A stretch of DNA of 64,000 nucleotides from the NCBI RefSeq assembly GCF_003326795.1, contig NZ_JPWI01000002.1, forward strand, positions 62,001 through 126,000. Direction: 5' to 3'. Below, piece by piece: positions 34,972-43,343 of the stretch. Under the pieces are notes generated by a model. That model was given only the letters and a program-made list of their open reading frames with translations, was not told where the DNA came from and searched no databases. Source of the stretch: Thalassospira profundimaris. GTDB taxonomy: Bacteria; Pseudomonadota; Alphaproteobacteria; Rhodospirillales; Thalassospiraceae. The stretch's first letter is position 1; the number at the start of each line of letters is the position of its first letter. The translations under genes were made by a program, and so were the position numbers.

Positions 34972-35712
34972 ATGAATGCGTTCTCGCTGAGCGGTCGAAA
35001 AGCTTTGGTAACCGGTGCCAATGCTGGAATAGGGCAGGCTATTGCCGTTGCAATGGCACGCGCTGGCGCCGAAGTTGTCTGCGCGGGACGGCGAACCTGT
35101 GGCGAAACGGTCTCGGTGGTTCGCGATGCGGGCGGTGTCGCAAGCGAGGTTGTTGTCGATTTTGCGGATCCCATGGCAGGTGCAGCCCTGTTTGAAGGGG
35201 CCAATATCGACATTCTGGTCAATAATGCAGGCATCATCCGCCGTGCCGATTGTATCGATTTTACGGAAGAGGACTGGGATGCGGTCATGGATGTAAATGC
35301 CAAGGCTGTCTTCTTTACCTCGCAGGCGTTCGCCAAAGAGATATTTGCGCGAGAAGGGCAGGGCAAGATTGTGAATATCGCGTCGCTTCTGTCGTTTCAG
35401 GGCGGCATTCGGGTTCCGTCCTATACCACGTCCAAGCACGGCGTAGCCGGTTTGACTCGCATTCTTGCAAACGAGTGGACCGCGCGCGGCATCAATGTCA
35501 ACGCGATTGCGCCGGGTTATATCGCCACAAGCAATACACAAGCATTGCGTGACGATCCCCAGCGGTCAGCGGCTATTTTGGATCGTATTCCAGCTGGTCG
35601 TTGGGGGCGTCCTGATGATATTGCGGAAACCGCAGTTTATCTGGCGGCCCCCGCATCAGACTATGTTTCGGGCGCAATCCTGAATGTTGATGGCGGTTGG
35701 CTTGCACGTTAG
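34972..35712 (+). CDS. kduD: 2-keto-3-deoxygluconate 5-dehydrogenase / KduD (SDR family)
   Basis: 246 residues from the ATG at 34972, with GGAG 7 bases upstream. Rossmann motif TGANAGIGQ, NNAG, and the catalytic Ser...Tyr-x-x-x-Lys in the stretch NIASLLSFQGGIRVPSYT followed by TSKHG. The sequence follows KduD closely, including GYIATSNTQALR, AILDRIPAGRWG and the end VDGGWLAR. KduD reduces 2,5-diketo-3-deoxygluconate to 2-keto-3-deoxygluconate with NAD(P)H. It lies downstream of dctM in the same direction, and kduI is 1.25 kb further on. Confidence 0.92.
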   Translation: MNAFSLSGRKALVTGANAGIGQAIAVAMARAGAEVVCAGRRTCGETVSVVRDAGGVASEVVVDFADPMAGAALFEGANIDILVNNAGIIRRADCIDFTEEDWDAVMDVNAKAVFFTSQAFAKEIFAREGQGKIVNIASLLSFQGGIRVPSYTTSKHGVAGLTRILANEWTARGINVNAIAPGYIATSNTQALRDDPQRSAAILDRIPAGRWGRPDDIAETAVYLAAPASDYVSGAILNVDGGWLAR

Positions 35713-35753
35713 TGCGGTTTGCAGCGCTGATCGCGGTTAACCTGACATCTCAG

Positions 35754-36776
35754 TCAGCGTAGTTTTGCCGGTGGCGGGCATACGCTTTCGCGGCTGATCA
35801 GTTCGCATGCCAGTTCAATCCGGCGTGCGGGCATATCAATATCGGCGTTGGTCAGTCGGCAGGTTTCAATTAGCAAGTCCAAAGACAGGGCACCGACTGA
35901 TTGCATCGGAATTTTGACAGATGTCAGTGCGGGTGACATGTACTGGCCTTGCGGCAGGCCATCAATGCCGACCACTGAAACATCTTTGGGGACGTTGTAA
36001 CCTTTGGCTTGCAGGGCGGAAACAGCGCCCACGGCCAGGATATCGCCTGCTGCGACAATGGCACTGAAGGACAGGTTGGTCTCAATGACCTCGGCAATGC
36101 GTTGGCTTGCGGCTTCGGCGGTCCAGTCATCGATATCGATCACATAGGCGGGATTGTAATGTTCGGCCATAGCATCGCGCCATCCTTCAAAGCGGCGCTG
36201 AATCGTGCGTCTGCCGGGACGGTTGAGAAACAGGATATGGCGGTGCCCCTGATTAATCAGATGTTTGGTTGCCAAAGATGCCGCAGATCGGTTGCATGGT
36301 GTGACCGAGCTTAGCTGCATTTCCGGATCATCACCGTTGACCAATACGGCGGGCATATCCGATACGCGCACAAAATCGAGTGTCGCGTCATCGACCGAGA
36401 CGAGTAACAGACCAATCAAATCAGGAGCCTGCGCCGCCTTGTAGAGATCTTCGAAGGGTTGATTGGGCTGATAGATGTAAGATTCTATCCGTATATCCCG
36501 GCTTTCGGCGCGTTCCCGTACCCCTTCGAGAACATACATGGTGAATTGGCTGCGCTTGAAGTCGATCATCGCCTCTTGTGAGGAGACAATAAGGACTTTT
36601 TGTCCGGCAGCAGTGCTGGAAACGGCATAGTTCATTTCAATGGCAGCTGCGCGGATTCTGGAGGCGAGATGTTCCCTGACGTAGCCGTTGCCGCTTAGGG
36701 CACGTGAGACAGTTGCCGTAGAAACCCCAAGACGCGAGGCGATGTCACTGATTTTGGTGCGTCCACTGACTGCCAT
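35754..36776 (-). CDS. LacI-family repressor of the uronate locus
   Basis: 340 residues from the ATG at 36776 (AGGAAAG upstream). N-terminal LacI helix-turn-helix KISDIASRLGVSTATVSRAL and hinge, then a periplasmic-binding-like effector domain. Divergent from kduI and convergent with kduD, so a local repressor, probably responding to a keto-deoxy sugar as KdgR-type regulators do. Its leader carries CTGAT-TTCG-ATCAG (36790-36803), a possible autoregulatory operator with a central CG. Confidence 0.88.
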   Translation of the reverse strand: MAVSGRTKISDIASRLGVSTATVSRALSGNGYVREHLASRIRAAAIEMNYAVSSTAAGQKVLIVSSQEAMIDFKRSQFTMYVLEGVRERAESRDIRIESYIYQPNQPFEDLYKAAQAPDLIGLLLVSVDDATLDFVRVSDMPAVLVNGDDPEMQLSSVTPCNRSAASLATKHLINQGHRHILFLNRPGRRTIQRRFEGWRDAMAEHYNPAYVIDIDDWTAEAASQRIAEVIETNLSFSAIVAAGDILAVGAVSALQAKGYNVPKDVSVVGIDGLPQGQYMSPALTSVKIPMQSVGALSLDLLIETCRLTNADIDMPARRIELACELISRESVCPPPAKLR

Positions 36777-36869
36777 GTTCTTTCCTTTCCTGATTTCGAT
36801 CAGTTTGTGGAATTTATTTACATATTGCACGAAAAATTTCTTGGTGTGATGTTTTTTTCTTGTATGGAG

Positions 36870-36887
36870 CAGGAAGCCACCTTCCTG
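36870..36887. promoter_or_regulatory. 7-bp dyad between the LacI regulator and kduI
   Basis: CAGGAAG (36870-36876), CCAC, CTTCCTG (36881-36887), an exact dyad about 75 bases upstream of kduI. It could be an operator or a leader hairpin. No T tract follows, so it is not a terminator. Confidence 0.35.
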
Positions 36888-36962
36888 TTTCTTCTAATTC
36901 ACAAGTGCGCCGCTGAGAAAAACAGTGGCTGAACGTGCAGGAACATCCTTAGGAGATATCTC

Positions 36963-37799
36963 GTGGCTATGGAACAACGCTATGGTGCCGGTCCCGATCA
37001 GATCAATGGAATGAACACGACCCAGTTACGCGAGAATTTTATGGTCGAGCGGCTCTTTACGCCGGGACAGATCAGCTTTGCGTATACTCATTTTGATCGG
37101 ATGGTTGTTGGTGGTGCCGTGCCCACAGAGAAGGCGCTTAGCTTTGGTGATGGCAAAGATGTCGGAACGAGCTTGTTCTTTGATGCACGTGAAATGGGGA
37201 TCGCAAATCTTGGTGGTGCAGGCTGGGTCGAAGTCGATGGAATGCGCTATGACCTTGGGAACCGGGATGTTTTGTATGTTGGTCGCGGTGTGGAAGTCGT
37301 GACGATGGGGAGTATTGATGCAAAAAGTCCGGCGCGCTTTTACATGAACTCTGTCCCGGCCGGGCACTCTGTGCCGACGCGTCTGATCACCCGTGCCGAA
37401 GCCAAAGTCCTTGAGATGGGGGATGCAGAGCAAAGTAATCGCCGTTCTCTGGCGATGTATATTCATCCAGAGGTAGCACCATCCTGCCTGCTGCTGATGG
37501 GGATTACCGATCCCGCAAAGGGTTCTGTCTGGAACACGATGCCGCCGCACCTGCATGAGCGTCGTATGGAGGCGTATTGCTATTTCGATCTTTCGGATGA
37601 AGATCGGGTTATGCACTTTATGGGGCGCCCTGATAATACCCGCCATCTGGTTGTAGCTAATGGCGATGTTGTCTTGTCTCCGGCCTGGTCTATTCACATG
37701 GGCGCCGGTACAGGACCTTATGGTTTCGTGTGGGGCATGACCGGGGAAAATCAGGAATATACTGATGTTTCGCCGGTTGCCATTAAGGAGCTGCGTTAA
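36963..37799 (+). CDS. kduI: 5-keto-4-deoxyuronate isomerase KduI
   Basis: 278 residues from GTG at 36963 (AGGAG 8 bases upstream; ATG two codons later). Family motifs: TYxHFDRMVVGG, NLGGAGWVEVDG, YVGRGVEV, then the zinc site PPHLHERRMEAY (two His and a Glu) and the later His in WSIHMGAGT. KduI converts 4-deoxy-L-threo-5-hexosulose uronate to 3-deoxy-D-glycero-2,5-hexodiulosonate, the substrate of KduD. Three bases separate it from the next large gene. Confidence 0.94.
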   Translation: MAMEQRYGAGPDQINGMNTTQLRENFMVERLFTPGQISFAYTHFDRMVVGGAVPTEKALSFGDGKDVGTSLFFDAREMGIANLGGAGWVEVDGMRYDLGNRDVLYVGRGVEVVTMGSIDAKSPARFYMNSVPAGHSVPTRLITRAEAKVLEMGDAEQSNRRSLAMYIHPEVAPSCLLLMGITDPAKGSVWNTMPPHLHERRMEAYCYFDLSDEDRVMHFMGRPDNTRHLVVANGDVVLSPAWSIHMGAGTGPYGFVWGMTGENQEYTDVSPVAIKELR

Positions 37800-37802
37800 G
37801 TC

Positions 37803-40271
37803 ATGCTGCTTAAATCCGGGTCATCTGTTCCTTACTGGCAGGTCACGTCACTTGAGGAACGGGCATATGATGTGGCGGACATGCCGATGGAAGGCGAGAT
37901 GGATTCAACATTCTTCCTCACAAAGGAGAAGAATTTCATCCCGCATACCTATCCTTGCCGGACGGCTTATATTGCCGAACGCCGGGGGAAAGAGATTGTG
38001 GAATTACCTTTTCCTGACTGGCGCAAGGCGAGAAACATTTTACCAGGAGGATCACCGTTCCTTGATCTTTCGGGTTTTTGGTTTCGAGCAACTCATATTC
38101 AGGGTTGGGCCAGAACGGCGATCAATGCCATTGATGCGGGACCCGCCAGGTTGCGCTTGGGAATTTGCGGGGCCGCGCGTGTTTATGTGAATGAACAGGC
38201 TGTCGCCTGGCTTTCACCTGCCAGCCGTAACGCAATGGACGAGTTCGAGTTCGAGGCCAATCTGTTGCAGGGCCATAACGAGATTGCGGTTCAGTTTGAA
38301 GACCTGTGCGAGCGAGATGCGGTTATTCGCATTGCCCTTGTCTGGATTAGCGGACCAAAGGCCGAGGCTGGAAATTGTTTTCCGGCTGCAGCTGATACCG
38401 TGTCTGCGGTCGAGGCAGCTGTTGATGTCATGCATCTTGATCGAAAATTCTATGACAACGATGATATTTGGCTTGTCATGCCAGTGCCGTTTCCTGACAA
38501 GGTTTGCTGCCGGGTCAGGGTTGCCGGTCATTTCATGTCGCATGATCATGATGATGTGACGTTTGAAATTCCTGCGGGGGCCAATCGCGTGCGGCTGGCG
38601 TCTTCAAGTAATTTTCCGGCCGATTATCGGTATTTTGGATTTTCGTTCCAATGCGGCGGTTTTGAGTCCGAAGCGCGGCTTGGCGCGGAGGTCAGTCGGC
38701 GTTCTGTGACGGGGCCTGCACCTGAAAGCCTTGAGGCGCGCATTGCCGAGAGCCTTGCATGGATTGCAAAGAACGGTGAAACCGATACCGAGACCGCACT
38801 TGCCTGTGCTGCCGTCGGGGATGAGATGTCTTTGGCGCGCGCCGAGGCTATCATTGAAGAAGCTTTGCCCGGGATCGAGCAGTGCTTTGATTGTGCTGAT
38901 TTTGCACTTGTTCCACTTTTGTGGACCCGCATTGTTTTTGCAGACCGGTTGTCGGACGCTTTGATTGAGCGTATCGATGCCACCATTCTGGAATTCCGTT
39001 ATTGGATGGATGAACCGGGGAATGATGTTCAATGGTACTTCTCGGAAAACCATGCATTGTTGTTCCATACTTCTGCCTATCTGGCCGGCGATCTGTTGCC
39101 GCAGTCTCATTTCAGGCGCGCTGACCGTAACGGCATCGCACAGAAACAGGCGGGACTTGAACGCTTGATGGCGTGGTTCGATCACTTCGAAGCGGCGGAA
39201 ATGGCGGAATTCAATTCCGGAACCTATTTCCCGATTGACCTTAAAGGATTGGCAGCCCTGTTTGCGCTTGCGCCTGACGATGTCATTCGAAACCGGGCAT
39301 CCAAAGCCATTACGCGACTGGTCACCATGATTGCCAACTCGGCCCATCATGGCGTTATTACCGCGGCGCAAGGCCGAAGTTATGAGCATTCACTTTGTGT
39401 TGCTGATACTTTGGAGTTGAACGGGCTTGCCAGATTACTGTGGGGAAAAGGTCAGTTTGGGGCACATGTGAATTGTCTGGCCCAGATGGCTTTGGCATTG
39501 CGGGATCACGGGCTTGAGTTGCCAGATCTTGCCGATATTGCATGCTGGGAGAAAAGCGATACCGCGCAGGAATGGACTTTCTGGCAAGGCGAAAATGCGT
39601 TTTGCCGGCTGTATCACTACAAAACCAGTGAAACAGCGATGGGTAGTGCGGCACTTTATCGCTGGGGGGACTGGGGATATCAGGAAACGCTTCTTCAGGC
39701 CCGGATCGGACGTGAAGCGGGGGCCCAGATATTCATCAACCATCCCGGCGAAATTGTTCAGTCCGGTTTTGGACGGCCGTCTTTCTGGGGGGGATCAGCA
39801 AGTGTTCCACGTGTTCAACAATATCGTGATCTTGCGATAGTCCGGTTTGAAGGGGTTGCACCGCAACCCGATTTTACCCATGCATGGTTCCCCACATTGG
39901 CCTTTGATGAATGGCACCTTGACGGACATCGTGCGTGGGCACGCTCGGGCGACGGAGCGTTACTTGTATCGGCTTCGGGGGCATTGGAGCTTGTGAAAAC
40001 AGGCGGATCGGCCGGACACGAGTTGCGTCTTTCCGGCCGTGATGGAACATGGGTTGTTCGATTGGGGCATGCCCGTGATTTGGCAAAGTTTGCCGCAAAT
40101 CACGATCTCAGCGTTCACATCGATACCAACGGCACATATCGTATTGAAGATGCGCAATATGGCACGGTGCTGTTCCACCAGGACGGCGTTGTGTTAGCAG
40201 AAGGTCGCACCCTTGATCCTGCGGAATGGACGCTTGAGGGCGACCGCAAGGAATTGCCGATAGTTCAGTGA
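37803..40271 (+). CDS. Large protein of the uronate locus, candidate new carbohydrate-active enzyme
   Basis: 822 residues, no signal peptide, three bases after kduI. Residues about 95-185 look like a beta-sandwich, galactose-binding-like (ARLRLGICGAARVYVNEQAV, later LLQGHNEIAVQFEDL), as found beside GH2 and GH78 catalytic domains. The middle (about 310-620) is helical with (alpha/alpha)-toroid character and conserved-looking polar patches: WYFSENHALLFHTSAYLAGD, then EFNSGTYFPIDLKGLAALF and AAQGRSYEHSL. The C-terminal 200 residues are beta-rich with many Trp. That plan (sandwich, toroid, beta C-terminus) is seen in polysaccharide lyases and some hydrolases. I do not recognise the family. Confidence 0.7.
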   Translation: MLLKSGSSVPYWQVTSLEERAYDVADMPMEGEMDSTFFLTKEKNFIPHTYPCRTAYIAERRGKEIVELPFPDWRKARNILPGGSPFLDLSGFWFRATHIQGWARTAINAIDAGPARLRLGICGAARVYVNEQAVAWLSPASRNAMDEFEFEANLLQGHNEIAVQFEDLCERDAVIRIALVWISGPKAEAGNCFPAAADTVSAVEAAVDVMHLDRKFYDNDDIWLVMPVPFPDKVCCRVRVAGHFMSHDHDDVTFEIPAGANRVRLASSSNFPADYRYFGFSFQCGGFESEARLGAEVSRRSVTGPAPESLEARIAESLAWIAKNGETDTETALACAAVGDEMSLARAEAIIEEALPGIEQCFDCADFALVPLLWTRIVFADRLSDALIERIDATILEFRYWMDEPGNDVQWYFSENHALLFHTSAYLAGDLLPQSHFRRADRNGIAQKQAGLERLMAWFDHFEAAEMAEFNSGTYFPIDLKGLAALFALAPDDVIRNRASKAITRLVTMIANSAHHGVITAAQGRSYEHSLCVADTLELNGLARLLWGKGQFGAHVNCLAQMALALRDHGLELPDLADIACWEKSDTAQEWTFWQGENAFCRLYHYKTSETAMGSAALYRWGDWGYQETLLQARIGREAGAQIFINHPGEIVQSGFGRPSFWGGSASVPRVQQYRDLAIVRFEGVAPQPDFTHAWFPTLAFDEWHLDGHRAWARSGDGALLVSASGALELVKTGGSAGHELRLSGRDGTWVVRLGHARDLAKFAANHDLSVHIDTNGTYRIEDAQYGTVLFHQDGVVLAEGRTLDPAEWTLEGDRKELPIVQ

Positions 40272-40306
40272 GGGAGCTGTGGCCTCCCGGCGGCTCCTGA
40301 ATGATG

Positions 40307-40344
40307 AAGGCAGGAATGGCAGAAGTGCTGTTCCTGCCTTTTTT
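40307..40344 (+). terminator. Rho-independent terminator of the uronate operon
   Basis: AAGGCAGGAA (40307-40316) and TTCCTGCCTT (40331-40340), a perfect 10-bp stem, with T residues running to 40344. It lies 36 bases after the stop of the 822-residue protein gene. Confidence 0.85.
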
Positions 40345-40426
40345 ATATCTTTGCAGATTTTGGCATATTTTTTGATCTAACGATAAAAGCGGAATTGTTG
40401 TCAGCCAGATAGTTGGAGCGGGGCTT

Positions 40427-40446
40427 GTTTCCTGAACATAGGAAAC
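40427..40446. promoter_or_regulatory. 20-bp dyad upstream of ldh
   Basis: GTTTCCT-GAACAT-AGGAAAC, perfect 7-bp arms, 144 bases before the ldh start. There is no T run after it. It looks like an operator for an unknown regulator in the ldh promoter region (40345-40589), which otherwise holds no gene. Confidence 0.4.
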
Positions 40447-40589
40447 TGTAGACCATATATCGGTTATGTAAGGGGAGGGGTTAATTGCACTCCTCCACAA
40501 CCAACAATAAAACCTGCCCTTCTTTTGACCCCTCAGGAGCAGAATGGCATTATGTTATTGATAGAAATCGGGAATCAGGAGCGCAGGTG

Positions 40590-41522
40590 ATGAGAGTCGG
40601 GATTGTCGGGGCCGGGATGGTGGGAAGTTCGGCCGGATATGCGCTGGCATTGATGGGGCTTGCCAGTTCGGTTGTGTTGGTTGATCAGAACCATGATCTT
40701 GCCGTTGCACAGGCGCAGGATATTGCCCATGCCGTGCCCTTCATGTCTTCCACAATTGTCGAGGCCTCAGATTATGACGGTCTGGTCGGTGCAAAGATTG
40801 TGATCCTTGCCGCGGGTGTCAGTCAGAAACCCGGTGAGACCCGTCTGGCGTTGCTTGAGCGCAATGCGGCTGTCTTCAAGGATGTGGTTGGCAAGGTGTT
40901 GAGTGTCGCGCCTGATGCGATCCTTCTGATTGCGTCCAATCCCGTCGATATCATGACCCAGATCACCCAGCGCATTTCCGGATTGCCCGCAGGGCGGGTG
41001 ATCGGATCCGGGACGATCCTTGATACTGCGCGGTTCAGAAGTCTTTTGGGACGGCATCTTGGGATTTCACCGCAATCGGTTCATGCCTATGTACTGGGCG
41101 AACATGGTGATAGCGAAGTGCTGGCATGGTCCAATGCCAAGGTAGGGTCGTTGTCACTGGCCGAGATTGCTGCACAGGTTGGTGCCCCCATCACCCAGGA
41201 TGTCAGGGCGTTGGTTGATGATGGTGTGCGCAATGCGGCCTATAAGATCATCAAGGGCAAGGGGGCGACCTATTACGGCATCGGAGCGGGGCTTGCGCGT
41301 ATCGTCAAGGCGATCGCACGTGATCAGCGTGATGTCCTGACGGTGTCCTGCGTGACGGATGAGGTCGGCGAGGTCAGGGATGTTGCCTTGTCGATCCCGC
41401 GTGTGATCGGGGCAGATGGCATCTGTGCCGATCTGATGCCCGATCTGAATGATGACGAGCATGCAGGACTGGTAAAAAGTGCACGGCTTTTGAAAGGCTC
41501 AGTCGAGAGCATTGCACTTTAG
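40590..41522 (+). CDS. ldh: L-lactate dehydrogenase
   Basis: 310 residues from the ATG at 40590 (AGGAG 8 bases upstream). NAD-binding GIVGAGMVGSS, the substrate-specificity loop GVSQKPGETR with Gln79 (malate enzymes have Arg there), substrate Arg148 in ILDTARFR and catalytic His172 in GEHGDSE. These residues point to L-lactate and pyruvate with NAD(H). It is apparently alone, with its own promoter region. Confidence 0.92.
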   Translation: MRVGIVGAGMVGSSAGYALALMGLASSVVLVDQNHDLAVAQAQDIAHAVPFMSSTIVEASDYDGLVGAKIVILAAGVSQKPGETRLALLERNAAVFKDVVGKVLSVAPDAILLIASNPVDIMTQITQRISGLPAGRVIGSGTILDTARFRSLLGRHLGISPQSVHAYVLGEHGDSEVLAWSNAKVGSLSLAEIAAQVGAPITQDVRALVDDGVRNAAYKIIKGKGATYYGIGAGLARIVKAIARDQRDVLTVSCVTDEVGEVRDVALSIPRVIGADGICADLMPDLNDDEHAGLVKSARLLKGSVESIAL

Positions 41523-41594
41523 GGAGACAGAAACCTTTTAATGATCGGGCATCCGCGCTAGTTTTGAGATGTCCCAACTCGCAAAGGTTTCCCG

Positions 41595-42539
41595 ATGTCG
41601 GAATCCGGCCCGGTTTCATTTGATATCAGTTATGACCCGATGCCCGAAGAAGACGGCATTCGGGCATTCATTGCCAAATGCGACAGCTTTTTCCCGCCTG
41701 ATGCAGTTGCCGCCGGTATAGAGCAGCAACGGATGTGGTATGGCGCGCTATGCGCGCAATTTGCATTTCCTCATCCCGATGGCATGCAGGTTGAGGATGA
41801 TGAGATCGGGGATGTTCCGGTGCGTCATTATCGTCCGGCCAGGGTCACATCGGAGCATCGAATTCTTTATATGCATGGTGGCGGCTTTGTCGTTGGTTCC
41901 CGCGACAGTCATGATGCAATCTGTGCCGACATTGCCCAAGCCGCAGAGGCAGAGCTGACATCGGTCGAATATCGACTGGCGCCGGAATATGTCTGGCCGG
42001 CCCAGCACGAAGATTGTCATCGGGTGATGCAAAGCTTTCTGATGGCGGGCAGGAAGATTGTTCTTGTCGGGGATAGTGCCGGCGGCATGCTGGCCGCAGG
42101 ACTGGCTGTCCGTGCCCGTGAGGATGGCTTTGGTGATCGGGTTCTGGGGCAGGTCCTGATTTATCCGGCATTGGGTGGGGATTTGAACTGGCCAAGCTAT
42201 GGCCAGATGGCCAATGCGCCGGGGCTGAGCACGGATGACGTCATCTATTACCGTGATGTGCTTAAGGCGCCGATGGATGATCCGTATGCCCATGCCCTGT
42301 CGGTGGATGATTTGCGCGGACTGCCCGCAACATACATTACGGCGGCCTATTTTGACCCGTTGCGTGATGACGGGCGGGAATATGCGGCCAGACTGGCCCG
42401 TGCTGGGATTTCAGTGCAATATCGCGAGGAGCCGCAAATGGTTCATGGCTGGCTTCGGGCCCGAAAAATGAGTGCCGGAGCAAAAGACGCGTTTAGCAGA
42501 TTATGCGCAGCCATCCAGACCATGGCGGCGCAAGGCTGA
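41595..42539 (+). CDS. Alpha/beta hydrolase of the HSL (fold-3) esterase family
   Basis: 314 residues, no signal peptide. HGGG oxyanion motif in LYMHGGGFVVGSRDSHD, nucleophile GDSAGG, and the acid and His in YFDPLRDDG and MVHGWLRA complete the catalytic triad. HSL-family esterases hydrolyse short-chain esters. It lies 72 bases after ldh in the same direction but has a weak ribosome site (GGTTT), so co-expression is only possible. Confidence 0.88.
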   Translation: MSESGPVSFDISYDPMPEEDGIRAFIAKCDSFFPPDAVAAGIEQQRMWYGALCAQFAFPHPDGMQVEDDEIGDVPVRHYRPARVTSEHRILYMHGGGFVVGSRDSHDAICADIAQAAEAELTSVEYRLAPEYVWPAQHEDCHRVMQSFLMAGRKIVLVGDSAGGMLAAGLAVRAREDGFGDRVLGQVLIYPALGGDLNWPSYGQMANAPGLSTDDVIYYRDVLKAPMDDPYAHALSVDDLRGLPATYITAAYFDPLRDDGREYAARLARAGISVQYREEPQMVHGWLRARKMSAGAKDAFSRLCAAIQTMAAQG

Positions 42540-42572
42540 TCTTTCAGGCAATGAAACACGACAATAGACAAG

Positions 42573-42596
42573 GACCGGAAATCCGGTCTTTTTTTA
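42573..42596 (+). terminator. Rho-independent terminator after the esterase gene
   Basis: GACCGGA-AA-TCCGGTC followed by eight T (42573-42596). Confidence 0.85.
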
Positions 42597-42863
42597 TGTT
42601 TTGGGTGTTAGAAAATTTTTTGTCGGCTTCTTTCCGGTTAATGGATTATTTGTGCAAGATTTCATTGTGATGTTTGATAAATAAACGGGGGTAAAGATGT
42701 CTTTTATATTCCGTTCTCTGGCGGGGTATTTTTAGAGTTTTATCGAATTATCATGAATTTTGAGGATTTTTGATTTATTTTCAACGAGCTGTTATCATCT
42801 CTGGACTGTAATTTCGACCGAAGGCCATTTGCCAATATTGGCGCGCGCACAACGGAGGAATGA
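42597..42863. other. AT-rich intergenic region
   Basis: Long A/T runs with no reading frame I trust. It must contain the promoter of the universal stress protein gene. I saw no clear repeat or operator. Confidence 0.5.
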
Positions 42864-43277
42864 ATGTATCAGAAGATGCTGGTGCCTGTTGATCTGGCCC
42901 ATATCGAGAAACTCGACAAGGCCGTAAAGACGGCCACTGATCTGGCAGCGCATTACAAGGCAGAAATTTGCTTTCTTGCCGTGGGGACGAATACCCCGTC
43001 CGAGGTTGCCCATAATCCCAAAGAATTTGAACAGAAGATCTCGGTCTTTGCAGAAGATGTGAGCCGCAAGTCGGGTATTGCAACCTCGGCTGTTGCTGAA
43101 ATCGCGCATGATCCGGCCGTTGACCTTGGCAAGATACTCGTCAGCAAGGCCGATGAATTGGGGGCGGATGTCATTGTGATGGCATCACATGTGCCAAGTG
43201 TTGCGGATCATATTTTTTCATCGCATGGCGGATATGTCGCATCGCACTCGGATCATTCTGTGTTCCTCGTGCGTTAA
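42864..43277 (+). CDS. Universal stress protein (UspA family)
   Basis: 137 residues with GGAGGA close upstream. Usp fold: MLVPVDLAH start, then ADELGADVIVMASHVPSV and a C-terminal VASHSDHSVFLVR. In ATP-binding Usp the motif is G-2x-G-9x-G-S/T; here the end reads SSHGGYVASHS, only partly matching, so nucleotide binding is uncertain. It lies 66 bases before a BCCT transporter gene and may act with it. Confidence 0.88.
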   Translation: MYQKMLVPVDLAHIEKLDKAVKTATDLAAHYKAEICFLAVGTNTPSEVAHNPKEFEQKISVFAEDVSRKSGIATSAVAEIAHDPAVDLGKILVSKADELGADVIVMASHVPSVADHIFSSHGGYVASHSDHSVFLVR

Positions 43278-43343
43278 ACAACCGAGCCTTTGTGCAAAGA
43301 CGGCTAGGGGTAGCTGTTTCTTCACCAATCTAGGGAGTTTGAA

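Noticed and set aside
38604-39389. Minus-strand open frame of 261 codons inside the 822-residue protein gene
   Set aside because: Shadow of a coherent plus-strand protein in operon with kduI; no ribosome site or domain.
40777-40850. Malate dehydrogenase identity for the gene at 40590
   Set aside because: The specificity loop has Gln (GVSQKPGETR), as in lactate dehydrogenases; malate enzymes carry Arg there.
42597-42863. Possible small gene or RNA in the AT-rich gap before the stress-protein gene
   Set aside because: No start with ribosome site, no hairpin beyond the upstream terminator.
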